Below are positions 25,530-38,300 of a stretch of 64,000 nucleotides of DNA, one piece after another. The first letter of the stretch is position 1, and each line of letters opens with the position of its first letter. The notes below the pieces were generated by a model. It ran no database searches and had not been told where the DNA came from. It was given only the letters and a program-made list of their open reading frames with translations. The stretch comes from Crotophaga sulcirostris (lineage: Eukaryota > Chordata > Aves > Cuculiformes > Crotophagidae), in assembly GCA_013397455.1 (NCBI GenBank), contig VYZB01000383.1, positions 326,743 through 390,742 of the forward strand, given 5' to 3'. The translations under genes and the position numbers were made by a program.

Positions 25530-26274
25530 GGGGAGCTGAGGGAAGGGGGGAGGCCCGCAAACACCATCGGTTCGAGCCTCTTTTACATTTGTGTCGGCGC
25601 GGGGCCCTCAGGCCGCCACTTCCACCGCCGCCCCGGGCTGCGGGGCCTCCCCCTCAGGAGGGAAACGAACACGGAGGAAAGGCCAAGCCACGCTGCCTCC
25701 AGGGGCGGCGGGACCAGCTCTGCCGGCCCGGGCAGCCCGCGAGAGGCGCTGCGGGCCTGGCTGAGGGCACCGGCGCCCGCCCGCCCGCCGCCTCCTCCGC
25801 GGCCGCGACGCCGCGGGCCGCTCTGAGGGGAACCCGCCTTCCCGCCTCTCCGTGGCGCGCGGGGCTCCCCCACCTCGCGGTGCGCGGGCGGGGGGGTTTT
25901 GCCGCACCGACCCCACCGACTGCGGCGCGCCCGGGCCGCCGCGCCCCCCCGCTACTCCCCTCCCAGCCGCGTAGTCGCGCCCGACTCCTCCAACCAATCA
26001 GTGCTCTCGCCTGCAGGAGGAGGGTGACATTTGCATATCCGCGTACCACCCGGCGCCCCCGACGGTCCCACTCGTGGAAACCTACTGAGGAGAAGCCCCG
26101 CCCCGCGCCACCCGTCCAATCCCAGCGCACGCTTCCCGTGACGCTACCGCCGCCGGCCTATCAGAGCGCGCGGCGGGCGGGGCTTCCCTGGCACGTGGGC
26201 GTGCCCGGGCGCTGCGAGGGATGCTCCGGCGGTGGCGGCGGCCGCCGGGGCTCGCCATGGTCTGAGGCGCCGCG
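25530..26274. promoter_or_regulatory. Divergent CpG-island promoter of IQCB1 and EAF2
   Basis: 745 bp separate the two opposed start codons. The interval is very GC-rich with dense CpG and no TATA box near either gene. Visible elements are CCAAT at 25994-25998 and 26116-26120, a perfect octamer site ATTTGCAT at 26029-26036, a GC box GGGCGGGGC at 26175-26183 and an E-box CACGTG at 26192-26197. The arrangement matches the human IQCB1/EAF2 head-to-head pair. Transcription start sites cannot be fixed from sequence. Confidence 0.85.
26257..26265 (+). promoter_or_regulatory. Minimal two-codon uORF before EAF2
   Basis: ATG GTC TGA in the strong context GCCATGG, ending 9 nt before the EAF2 start and in the same frame. 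If the EAF2 transcript begins upstream of 26257, scanning ribosomes would meet this first. Only its presence in the 5' UTR is inferred. Confidence 0.55.
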
Positions 26275-26355
26275 ATGAGCGCAGCGGTGCCGTCGCTTTT
26301 CGACCCCAAGGAGCGGGTGCTGAAGCTGGGGGAGAGCTTCGAGAAGCAGCCGCGC
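26275..26355 (+). CDS. EAF2: EAF2 coding exon 1 (5' part, runs into gap)
   Basis: 27 codons visible, beginning [15 protein letters not shown] and ending ESFEKQPR at the gap edge. The start follows GCGCCGCG. The rest of the exon (expected to end in the first base of the Tyr before DFKPAS) and its donor lie in the N run. Confidence 0.93.
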
Positions 26356-29300
26356 NNNNNNNNNNNNNNNNNNNNNNNNNNNNNNNNNNNNNNNNNNNNN
26401 NNNNNNNNNNNNNNNNNNNNNNNNNNNNNNNNNNNNNNNNNNNNNNNNNNNNNNNNNNNNNNNNNNNNNNNNNNNNNNNNNNNNNNNNNNNNNNNNNNNN
26501 NNNNNNNNNNNNNNNNNNNNNNNNNNNNNNNNNNNNNNNNNNNNNNNNNNNNNNNNNNNNNNNNNNNNNNNNNNNNNNNNNNNNNNNNNNNNNNNNNNNN
26601 NNNNNNNNNNNNNNNNNNNNNNNNNNNNNNNNNNNNNNNNNNNNNNNNNNNNNNNNNNNNNNNNNNNNNNNNNNNNNNNNNNNNNNNNNNNNNNNNNNNN
26701 NNNNNNNNNNNNNNNNNNNNNNNNNNNNNNNNNNNNNNNNNNNNNNNNNNNNNNNNNNNNNNNNNNNNNNNNNNNNNNNNNNNNNNNNNNNNNNNNNNNN
26801 NNNNNNNNNNNNNNNNNNNNNNNNNNNNNNNNNNNNNNNNNNNNNNNNNNNNNNNNNNNNNNNNNNNNNNNNNNNNNNNNNNNNNNNNNNNNNNNNNNNN
26901 NNNNNNNNNNNNNNNNNNNNNNNNNNNNNNNNNNNNNNNNNNNNNNNNNNNNNNNNNNNNNNNNNNNNNNNNNNNNNNNNNNNNNNNNNNNNNNNNNNNN
27001 NNNNNNNNNNNNNNNNNNNNNNNNNNNNNNNNNNNNNNNNNNNNNNNNNNNNNNNNNNNNNNNNNNNNNNNNNNNNNNNNNNNNNNNNNNNNNNNNNNNN
27101 NNNNNNNNNNNNNNNNNNNNNNNNNNNNNNNNNNNNNNNNNNNNNNNACACCTATTGTACTCAGAATCTTGTCTTGGATGCCCAAACGTGAGTTGGGCTG
27201 AAGGCCTTTGAGCTCAGCTTTTGGGAATTTAGTAGAATTCAGCGATGAAAGGTTAAAGACAACGTCAATTGGATTCCAGGAGAAAATTTTTTGCCGTAAG
27301 AACAGTTAAACATTGGAATAATCTCCCCAGGGAAGTGGTGCATTTCTCTGCACTGGACACTTTTAAGGCAAGGTGCTGGGCCATCTCATTTAAACTCTCT
27401 GTCCCCTAAAAAGGTGGGACCAGGTGATCCTTGAGGTCTCTTCCAACCTGGTGTTCTTCTATGATTAATCACAACGCTGTGTGCCCTCCCTGAGTACATA
27501 ATTGCCGTATGGAGAGGTGTGTGCTCAGGGCTTGTGAGGGTAGCTAGGAAACAAATGCTCTCAGGATTATAATCCTGGTAATTTAGGGCTGCTTCTTCTT
27601 CTGGGTTTGATGTCTCATTATTTATAGACTGGTTCCCCACGGTTGAGTCTCGCGTGCGCTCTCTGGAGCGTGTGCCGTGTGCTTTGCAGGCAGCGAGCTG
27701 GGTGATGTGCTTTCTGTGAGCAAGGGGAATGGCACTCGGTAGGATTGTCTGCAACTGTGGGAGGGGAGGGACTGGGCAAGAGCTATAAATGGATTTAAAC
27801 AAATGCTGTAACTTGAAATTTACCCTAATTTTAAAGCGCACCAAAAACCACGTCTGGTGCCTCCCACCCTTACGATTTCTTGCTGACTCCTGTAATTTGA
27901 TGATTTATTCTGAGATCTGTTTTGAAATCTCTCTTCCTTTCCAACAAATGAGACCTAGAAACTGCCATGTTCATCAGTTCTGCCAAATGCACATGGAAAT
28001 ATGCCCTTACCTGACACCTAAAGTTTAGGTTAATAAACGAGTAAAGGAGAAGACATCTCTTGGGTAGAAGTTAATATCCGAAGTCTGTTTATAGACACCA
28101 GAATTGTAAAGTATTGACTACCCCGTGGCCATATATTAAAGCAAACACCCTCTAATTGCCAATGAGAAGCTGTGGAACTGTTTTACACTCGCCCCTGTAG
28201 GACAGCATGTGGGGTTTTGCAGTGAGCCAGGCTGGCAGGGGCTGTTCCCTCCACCTTGGCTCCCAGCCTGCCGTGTGCCTGGTCCTACCCACCCAAAGCC
28301 TGGTTTTCTTGCCCGGTTGGTGTGCAAGCTGGAGCCAGCCTTCCTGGCTGCGGTCTGTGCCACCTGGCCAGTGGGTTGCAGGCAGTGTTACTGAGCTGGG
28401 AAGCTCCCCAGCCCTAACAGAGAGCTGCCAGCTGCCTGCCCAGCAGCAGGTGAGGTGACACCAGCAGCGGGTGAGGTGACAGTTGGGAGGCAGGGGGCAC
28501 CTGCCGTGCCAGTTTGGTCCCCCCGTGCCTCTCTCCAGCTGCAGCAGGGTTCTGCTCCCCGGTGTGCCAGGCAGGACATCCCACACCCCCGAGCTGCCAG
28601 ACTGGGACCAGGGGTTCAGACCCACTGATGTCCCCACATGCCTTGCAGAGCCTCTCGATGTCCTCCTATCTCCCTAGATCTGTACAGGCAGGGCTCTGAG
28701 CCGCAGCCCTTCCCACTTCATTTGTGGTAGAAATAATGTTTTGTAGATAATGGTGCAGGACGTAGCTGCAGTGCTGGTGCCTGGCCACGTGCTCATTTTG
28801 AGTGTCTCAGGTTTTTGAAAAGGACCAGAAATTGATACCTTCTTCTGTTTAAAGCTTGCTTTAATCACTACTTTAGATATTGGAAAAGACAAAAAGGAAA
28901 TTAATGTTTAGTTGGGAAGTAATTTCTCTTTTAACAAAAATAAATATATTGAAACTCCAGTTTTGGTCAGCTGCAGGCTTGTGTTTTATAGGAAAATCAG
29001 AAATGGATACGGAAATGGATACTGAGAATTGATGTTGTCCTTTGCCTTCTCAGTCAATTGTCTACATCTCCTGTGTGTTTGATTGGCATTTTCAAGAACT
29101 GTTTATTGATTTTTCTGAAAATAATTATGTGAGGACTTATCTTTTTAAATGTAGCAGAGCTCGTTCAGCCTCTTTAACCACTAAAACCTAAAAGCACTTT
29201 TCTGATTTCAACCAAAAGAGAGGTGTTAACGCTTCTACTGAATCCTGAAAAAAACATCTTGACTTTGAATTCTGCTGACTTATGGAATGACCTGCTCAGG

Positions 29301-32300
29301 GGAATGGTAGATGATACACTAGCAAAAAAAGGTTTTAACTTTATAGCCTCCAACTGCAATTAAAGGTTGTCTACATTTGTAAGATTCCTGCGAAGCCTGT
29401 AAATAATGGAATTTGGTTTTATGTTTAGATGATTTTAAGCCTGCCTCTATTGATATGTCCTGTGAAGGAGACCTTGAAGTTGGCAAAGGTGAACAGGTGA
29501 CAATAACACTGCCAAACATTGAGGTGAGTGGGGTGGCTGAATAGGAGAAGGCCTAAGGGATTGAGTTATTATGTTGTCCTAAGTGTGCGCTGAGTACAGA
29601 AGGATATGAAGTTTCAGTGCTGTTTCGGAGCTGCTTGCGTGAATTTTAGAGTAGAAAAACAAATGCTCTAGGAATATAAAATCACAAAAGACCTAAAGGT
29701 TAAACAGCTGCACTGTAACTTTAAGTGTATTCACCACGTTGGAACTATGCTGTAGGATGACCCAGAAGCGTTGCGTACACAGAAAAGCTTCGTGTGGATG
29801 TTGGCAGTGCAAGTTTCCCCTTGGTATTTATTGCTCTGCTGCAGTTCCAAAGCAGGAAAGACTGGAAAGGGAAAATTTACTACCTGCCATGCTTTACTGC
29901 TCTGCTGATAGGGTAACTGGAACCCCTTTTGGTTAAAAGGAGCCCTACAGTGAGCATGCCTTAGTTGGGAAATCAGCATTTAATCAGTTTTGAACTATGC
30001 TAAGCTGGGTGCAATCCCCTTGCAGTCAAACACCAGCTGTTTTTGGGCACGGCTGCTGTGAATCTAATTTGAATTAACAAATAACATTTTTAAAGGCTAG
30101 AAATGATCACTGGTAGTGAAATTGTCATCACTGTCATGAATTGCTGTTTCTGAGGAAAAAGGACTGCAGGAGTAACGCTTACTGGGCTTCTGATTTAATA
30201 GGGCTCAACTCCACCAGTGACTGTGTTCAAGGGCTCAAAGAAACCTTATCTAAAAGAATGTATCTTAATTATCAACCACGACACTGGAGAATGTCGCCTA
30301 GAGAAACTTAGTAGCAACATCACTGTGAAAAAAACCAGGTGGGTGATTTACAGAGGAAACAGATGTGCTTTACTCCTTGAGAAAATTGATTTGTTACTGA
30401 GTCTAAATTGAGGTGCAAGACTACCGGTTACTATGTTTAGCAAAATGTCATTTTTGGAAAGTACCTGGCCTTGTTCACTAGAGTGAAAAGCCTGCTTTCT
30501 CAGCACATGGACTTCGCAGCTCTCCAGTCTTGGCTGGTGGAAGAAATGGGAACGTTTGTTTGTTTTAAATAAAGTGTCACATTGTTGAAAGCGATGGCAA
30601 CTATTTTTTGATGAGTTCAGCAACAAAAATCTGTTTGGAAAGTAGCTTGCCTACCGTTTTCTGACTTCTAAATGAGAAAATAAAGATAAATTTTGTGACA
30701 TGTTTCAGTAATGTTAATGGCTTGTTTTTCTCATACCAAGTTTTGGGTTTTTTTTTCTGCCACTCAGTCCACATAAGTAATTTCCAGCAGAGTTATTATT
30801 AAGTAATGCTGGGTAGCCAAATATAAAAACAGATAGAGACAAAAGGTTAATAATTTATTAGCACTGCATTAAAAAACAATTTTTGATGTAACTGTATATA
30901 ATTATATGCCAGTGTAACAATGTACCTAGAAATCTAATGATGCTATCTAGAAAGGCACAACAAATAATTCCATAACTTGAGGTACTGCATGCCCTGTATT
31001 CTTGCCTTTTTCCTTGCATCTTGTCTTCTAATAATTACAAATCTTTTGCTTTCACACACAGAGCTGAAGGAAGCAGTAAAGTCCAGTCTCGCATAGAGCA
31101 GCAACAGCAGCAAATGCGAAATGCAACTAAGGTTCCAAACAACGTTAAAAATTCTCCACCAAAGGAAAAGATGTCTCCGTCTTCTCCTATGGATGATATT
31201 GAACGAGGTAAGCTCCACTGGCACAGAAGTTTCAGGAACCTTGCTGTTAACTAGCTAGCAGTTAGTTTTTAAGAGTCAAGTTTTTTGTTTGTGTGGTTTT
31301 GTGGTTTTTATTTTAATTTGAGGAGCTGATTATGCAAGAGGCTTTGTTCTGATAGGGAAATGACCACTCTGGCTCAAGCAGTATTTCAAACTTGCTAAGG
31401 TAAAAAATCGGATGAACCATTAGGCTTGACAATGCCACGAGTCCCACTAGTCTCCCTCCTTGATTCTATTTTCTGTTGCTACTTTAATCAAGTAGGTAGT
31501 TGGTTGTCTTATGGCACTGGAACCGATTGAGTCACTCCCATTTTGACATCGCTTCTCATTCTGTCTCTGTGCTGAGCAAACCTATAGGTTACAGTGCTTT
31601 ACAACTCAAAATACATTCTAAATTACTTGATAAAGCCTTGTGAAAGATGAGATTCTAGTGGAAAAGACACCTAAAACCTGTGTAAATCAGCCTTTGAACA
31701 GGGCTATGTGCTGTATTCTTGAGAGACTCTGGTTTGGTGTGACACTCGTATTTCACTTAATAGGAGGCCTTATTTCCTTTCAGAGGACGAGGAGGGTGGC
31801 AGGTGGTAATTACTTGCTACAGAAATGCTGACAGGTGGCAGTTTCATTGACTGGAATTGACATCTGCCTTCCAAGATGTTCTGAATTCTTTTAAACAGTT
31901 TTTTTTTTTTCAGATGTGTCATTATGAAGGTTTTGGTTTGGGTTTTTTTTTCCATTTTGGTCTTAAACTCTGGCCAGAAATCTGTACTATAGAACAGTAC
32001 TAGAATCCATCTAAGGTTGCAAAGAGGAAGGAGTACTTGAGCACATGGTATAAAATGATTCTTTTTCTTGGTGGTCAGTGGTCTGGGGGGGAGTGGTGAT
32101 GTCAAGGCTATTGCAAGTCACCAATACATATGGTGTCAATACGTGTCAAACTGTTGTGCCAGTCCAACTTTGAGTACTACAAAAGAACACAGAAAATTGA
32201 TAATTAGGGATGGTGCGGGCATTTTAAGGTCATCTAGTCCTTCCTTTAGTCCCAAAGTCAGATTTCTGACATAACTTTTTAATCTGTTCTTAAAGCTTTC

Positions 32301-35300
32301 CAGTGACAGAGCCTATGTTCTCCCTTGCGATCCATTCCAGGGCTTTGCTCTCCTTACTCTTCAGCTTCTTCCTAGTAAATAATCTGACAGTAAGCCCGTT
32401 ACGACTTTCATATTTATCATGCAATATAGACCAGATTACTATGCTGTTTTTGAGCCATCCTTCACTGCTCAGAAGCTGCTGTGTCTTTCCCATTCTTCAT
32501 GCAGAATGATGCCAGCTGGTTCGATCTTTCATTAGATGTCAAGTTTTCTAGATCCTCCGATTCATTGTTGCTCTCCTTTAGCTATTTTCCAACAAGTCCA
32601 AAAACTCCACCTACAGAACGGTGCCAAATTACATTTGCTGTTTCAGCTCAGGTTTTAGCAGTGCTGAGTTGAGCAAGAAGACTGTCTTACAGGCACTCTT
32701 CATCTCTATGCACAAAGATCAGAGAGTATCCTATCCCAGTGTAATGCTTGTCATTTTGAGCAAGGCGTGGTACAGCTGTGCCTGTTGATCCACTGTAACT
32801 CTCAGACTTTTCAGAAGTGTTGCTACCAAATCGTTCTTCATCCTGTGGTTTTGTAAATGACTATTCCTGCTTAAGTACGCTACCTTGAACTTAATTAATT
32901 AGCTTTGTTTTCTTGGTGGGGGAAAGATCACTCTACCCTTCTCGTCCAGTATATGTACAGCACTTCCTTCACTTTTTGAAAATACTTAATTTAAATTCTG
33001 CCAGATTAAATTACTTCAAAATTCAAGGCAGAGGTCTTTTTCCTCTGTTTTCTATATTAACTGTTAACCTTTCAGTTAATTTTTCTCATTAGAGAACAAG
33101 GAGGAAGTGGAATTAAGTGTATAGGACTTGAGTGGTATCTTTCAGTTAGCTTGCAGCTTGAGACCTATGGTAGATCAGTTGCTTTGTTGGCCTTTCTTCT
33201 ATAGAATTAATTTTGAAATTACTTCTTGATATTTCTGCTAGCTGCATCCTAATTTTTGCATTAGCATTTCTGGCTTTTCTGTCCTTAAACTGTTCTTATA
33301 CATGACCTTAGTAAATGGAGGATGCTTCTTCCCTGCACCTCTTCTCTTTCTCTATGTTTGAGTTAGCCAGTATGGTCTTTTATTGTACTTTCTTCCTTGG
33401 CACTGGGTTAGTTTGTCCTTGTAGCCACAGCCTCACTATTTCAGGTGCCATTTTTTCTGAACACTGTTTTCCTTTAGACCTTTCCTGGCCTTTGATAAGG
33501 CTGACTGACCTAAGCACCTTTCTTTAGACTGGCCTTTGAAAACTCGGAGGCTTCATGGAAGTTTGGGTTCAGGCTTATTCTTTTGTTCTCCCTCCTTCTC
33601 TTGATTAAGCTCTGAGCCATCTTGTACCTTGGTGACTTTCATCTTCAATCTGTTCTTCCTGTGTTGGGTAAATCTCAAGTGAGATGAGCCATGCTCCTAC
33701 TTGCTTTTTGTCTGCTATCAAAGCTATTCTTGAAGTATTCCATATGCCTGTAAGACCAGTTTAAGAAATGTCTGGGTAGTTACAATCTTGTATAATGATG
33801 AACTTCTGCACTCTGGATCACTCCTCAAGTTGCTGAATAACATATCTATGCACCATGATCCAGTGATCTGTGTCAGACTTCTTGCTTCAGCAGCACCCCT
33901 GTAGTGCACACTTATTGTGTGTACCCTTTCTGCAAGACTTAACTTCCTCTGTATGTTGGCTAGTATATATAAAAACTCATATTGTGCAGGACCATCTGTC
34001 CAGTCTTACTCTCCTAAATGTTATTGTAGTCAGCTGAGTTATTTCATCAAGAACACAAATTGGTTGAGTCAGTTTGATCTGTTAATTTCCAGTATTTCTT
34101 GTCTACCTCTTGTTCTAGATTCCACCTCCATCTACAAAGAGAACAAGGGCTTTGTGAAATCTTCCAAATAGTCAAATGTAAATGGCTCCTTTGGGTATTC
34201 TCATGCTTAATTTGGTTTTGAGCAAAATGTCACACTGTCCAAACAAGTGTCTTGTTTGTAACACCAGACTGCTGGGGGGCGTTTTGGGTGCAGCTGAAGA
34301 TATCCTACAGCTATCTTATCTGTGTAAATGCAGTTTTTAGTGAATGAAAGGCATCTTTGGGGGTGCTAAGGAAAAAACAGGAAGACTTGCTAGTTGCAGA
34401 ATGGCTATGTGGGATGCACTACCCTGTGGAATGTGGGGTTAGCATTTGGGTTCACAGTCACCCTTGTTCTAACACTTGGCTTGAAAGGGGGAAAGTGCCC
34501 AAACTACAAGAGAAGAAAACCACATGACAGGCTGGATGCTTACTTGTGCCCTTTTCTTTGTTCTGGAGAGTTTTGATGTTTTTGAGTTGGATTTTTTTTT
34601 TTTAGGTTGCTAAAATGAGTGTACCTGATTTCTGTTGTTGATTTGTTTTGTTTTTATACTTCAGTTATGATGAATGTTAATGGAGAAACAAATAATTTTG
34701 TTCGCAGAGCTAAAGGCAGAAGCCAGTATCATGGACCAGCTGAGTAGCTCTGACAGTTCATCTGACTCTAAAAGTTCTTCGTCCTCTTCATCAAGTAGTG
34801 AAAATAGTTCTAGTGATTCTGAAGATGAGGAGATGAAGCCCTCTCTTCCTGTGTCAATGTCAATGCCGTATTTGCAGTCACAGCCTACTGTGTCTGCCAT
34901 ACCACAACAGGCTGTCCCTGACAAAGATGCCAGTCATAACAGATCCCAAGAGAGCAGTGGTCATATGATGAATACACTACGTAAGTACAAAGGCTGTTCT
35001 TTTCTTAGTGCACAATTCCAGACATCAAGATTCTGAGAGGAAACAATATTGTTTTTAAGTATGTCTCTGTTATAATTAAAACTGTGGGAAGTTATGATAG
35101 GGTTTGATTGTTCGGCAGAGGTCTGAGTTAGACACTGGGCTAGAAGGCTCATGGTCCCCAGACACATTAAATTAAAGCTGATGCAGTTGAAAATGTTTCC
35201 TAAGTTCTTCTGGCTTCCTCCCAGCTACATACATTGGAACTGGAGAACAGTAATTTTATTCTGAAAAGACTTGAACTAGCAGGGCACTCCCAGAACATAT

Positions 35301-38300
35301 GCTTATTATTGCTTGAGTAGAACTATAGGAAAGATAGCATACACCATCTCTTCTGTAATTGAGTGTTGCCAATATTCTTAGCTGCTTTGCTTACTATTGT
35401 TCATGGCACTGTTCCACTGGACAGCATGGCAAAACTGCACTTTGCACGTAAGGAAGGAAGCAATTTGCTTTCAGATGGTGCTATCTTATTCCACCCATTC
35501 AGGCAACTAAAAATGTAATTTGAACAGTAGCTGTGATGTTCTTCAAGAAATGGTTGCTGCACAGTCTGGAACTGAATGCTCAGTGAATTCAAAAAAAGTG
35601 TTTGAACAGAAAAAAAAAATCCCACTAGGTAGAGAATCTTAAGTTTGCTACCTAAATAGGAGTGTTCAGACATAGGAGTATTCACCTCTGGGAACTCTGA
35701 AAATTATTACAGTTTTAACTAGATGCTTAGCTGCAGCTCCTGGTTTAAAGAGATTCTCATCAACCCTGGTTTGCAGCCTAAGACCTTCAAGGTTTATTAT
35801 TTATATGTAAATTTATTACACTGAAATTTTAGACTCTGACAAATCTACTTTCGTTTCAGTACTTAATGGATAACTTGGAGTTTTTTTAGTAGCAGGTATT
35901 TAAATACTTAAATAACCAGCAGAGATATTTAATTATGTACTGCATTAACAGATAAGAGCATACTGAAAAGACATGTGACTTCATGGAAAAGACTAAATTC
36001 TGTTTTCATCTTACTGTCACTGTAGAGAACAATGTCTTTATGTTTATGATTTGCTTAGCGTTAGTGTGCACCATTTATTTCAACTCTTATTCACAAATGC
36101 GATTTCCCATTCTTTATGCTTTAAATAAAACTGTAATGAAAATAAGATTAAGCTCTGTCCCCAGTGACAGAATCCCAGCTGGCAAACCTTCCACTGAGAA
36201 ACACACAAGTACAGGTGGCCAAGTCTACCAGTTCTGACAGTCATAGTGAGAAAACACTGCTTAAAACATGACAAAATCTAAACTGAAAACAGGGAAGTTG
36301 TTGGCTTGATGGTGCTTGAGAACTATGTTGACAAGTAGAACCTTGGTCTGTAGTGTCAAGCCTTGGCCTTGACTATCTGAGCTTGCCTAGATCTTTAGCT
36401 TAATCCAATTTACTTCTGTTATGTTTGCAGATCTTGTTAGTGCTTAAAACAGTTCTGTCCCCAGCTTCCAGTAGGTTTAGCAATGAAGATGCACTTCAGC
36501 AAGACAAAGAGCAAAACAGTTACTTCAAGGAGAATGGGTTTCTCTAGCTCTCTTGCTGAAGGAATTTGGCAGGAGAGTGGAACCTGGAGAAACTAAATGG
36601 GGAGCACATGGTTCTAGCTTGAGTGGCAAGAGTGCTCAGCCAGGGTCCTGTACAGTCATGCCTTCCATCTCAAACAATGTTTTACAAAACTAAAATATTG
36701 AATCAACAAATGTCAGCACAAGCTGTTTGCTTGTCTAATCCTGTTCTGAGGTTTGACCGCTTATGTGCATGACTGGTTTTGTGTTCTGTAGAATCAGGGC
36801 CATACTGGGTAATTAGTGAAGTTTTCCTGTGGCTGGCTGCGTGCAGGCAGAAGGCTGAAGGAAGGCTTAGGGAGCAGAGTTTCATCTTGAATGTAGAAAT
36901 CATAGAGCTGAGGTTTTGTGGAGCCTGGAAAACACAGGAGGTGGTGTCTAGAGCATGGTAACCAAATACTTCTGTCAGGTACGCATCTACCTCCTCAGGA
37001 ATGTGGGGCTCAAGGCTGCCCCTCACCCCCAAAATACTGATTCTTCCCCATTCTGCCTTCAGAATATGATTGTATAGACTCACTTTATAACAAAGTTTAT
37101 AAGTGGTGCCACTAATGAATCTTCTTCATAAACACTTGGTCACAAGTTGCTTTATGTCTACTTTTTTTTTTTTAAACAAGAGTTATGTTAAAGTAATTTT
37201 CCAAATTAAAACCAGTGTTCATTTGCTATTCTGGGGCCTTGTGCCGTACACATAGCATTGAGCACAGCTTCACTTCTATTGATACTTGGTGCTGGTACAA
37301 ACAGCTGGTCATGAAATAATTTTCCCTTGTGTTAGTTTGGTGTTGGTGTGACCACCAAGGTCTGTGAAACACAGGTCACTCCTGTGAGTTTCACCATCCC
37401 CTGTAACTCAAAAAAAAATCAGTTGAAAGCGTTGTCACTGATTTAAAAGTTTAGGAAATGTAGTAATTTGCAGTGCAATTTATTTCCCCAATTAATATTG
37501 CTAATAAGCAATTGGCACTGTGAAGACTAAATTCAACAGTTTTTCCTGCTTTATTGCTGCCTCATGAGCACAAGAGAGTCTAGATGTTTCTACAGAGTCC
37601 TAGGTAAATGAACTGTCCATTCTTGCCCCAAACCCATCTGAAAGCCACCAACTGTAATCTGTGCTGTTTTCCCATCTCTCTGAAGGTGTTTTTTTGCAGG
37701 TAGGGTTATAAAAACGGAGCAGAAAGTTTTCCCTGAAGTAAATCCTAATGCATTATTTCTGACTCTGGAACTTGGAGTTCTTGCCTTTCCCATCTGCTGG
37801 TTTTCACAAGCACTGGTATTTTTGGCTGGTGTTGCAGGGCTTGTGTAATTTCTATTAACTATGTTGAAATAACTTTTGAAGGCTGCAGAATCACTATTTG
37901 GAGGGTTATCTTCTTGTTCATATTCCCAGTCCTCTCCTAAAGTAGGTAGTGCATAACAGGGCTGGGATTTCTGAAAATTCACTCCAATTTTTTCCTTTAG
38001 TAAATTAAACTCATGGATTTATTACTCAATGCTGTTCTGTGCCTTGAAATATTATTTCTTTGGATAATATATTGTCCTGAATAATTACTGACAAATTACT
38101 TGATTTTGGTCTCTCAAAATTACTTTTTAAATTTATGTTATAATTATAAGGCTGTAAATTTTGTCTGAGTGGAGGATTGGGAAAAATTTGTCAATAGTAC
38201 TTTAAAGATTGCTGCAAACAGCTCTCTTCACTATTCCTGTCCTGTATAAAGTGGTTTGTGTTTTGTTGCAGAGAATCATGTACCACTTCCTAAGCTTTAG

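Noticed and set aside
25410..26278. Overlapping GC-rich ORFs of up to 229 codons in the CpG island
   Set aside because: Stop-poor because of GC richness, with Arg/Pro/Ala-rich products and no domain. They overlap the promoter and IQCB1 exon 1.
26082..27201. ORFs of about 310-370 codons across the second N run
   Set aside because: Same artefact. Only the frame starting at 26275 is real, as EAF2 exon 1.
34661..34924. Acidic/Leu-rich ORF antisense to EAF2 exon 5
   Set aside because: Shadow of the serine-rich EAF2 coding sequence.
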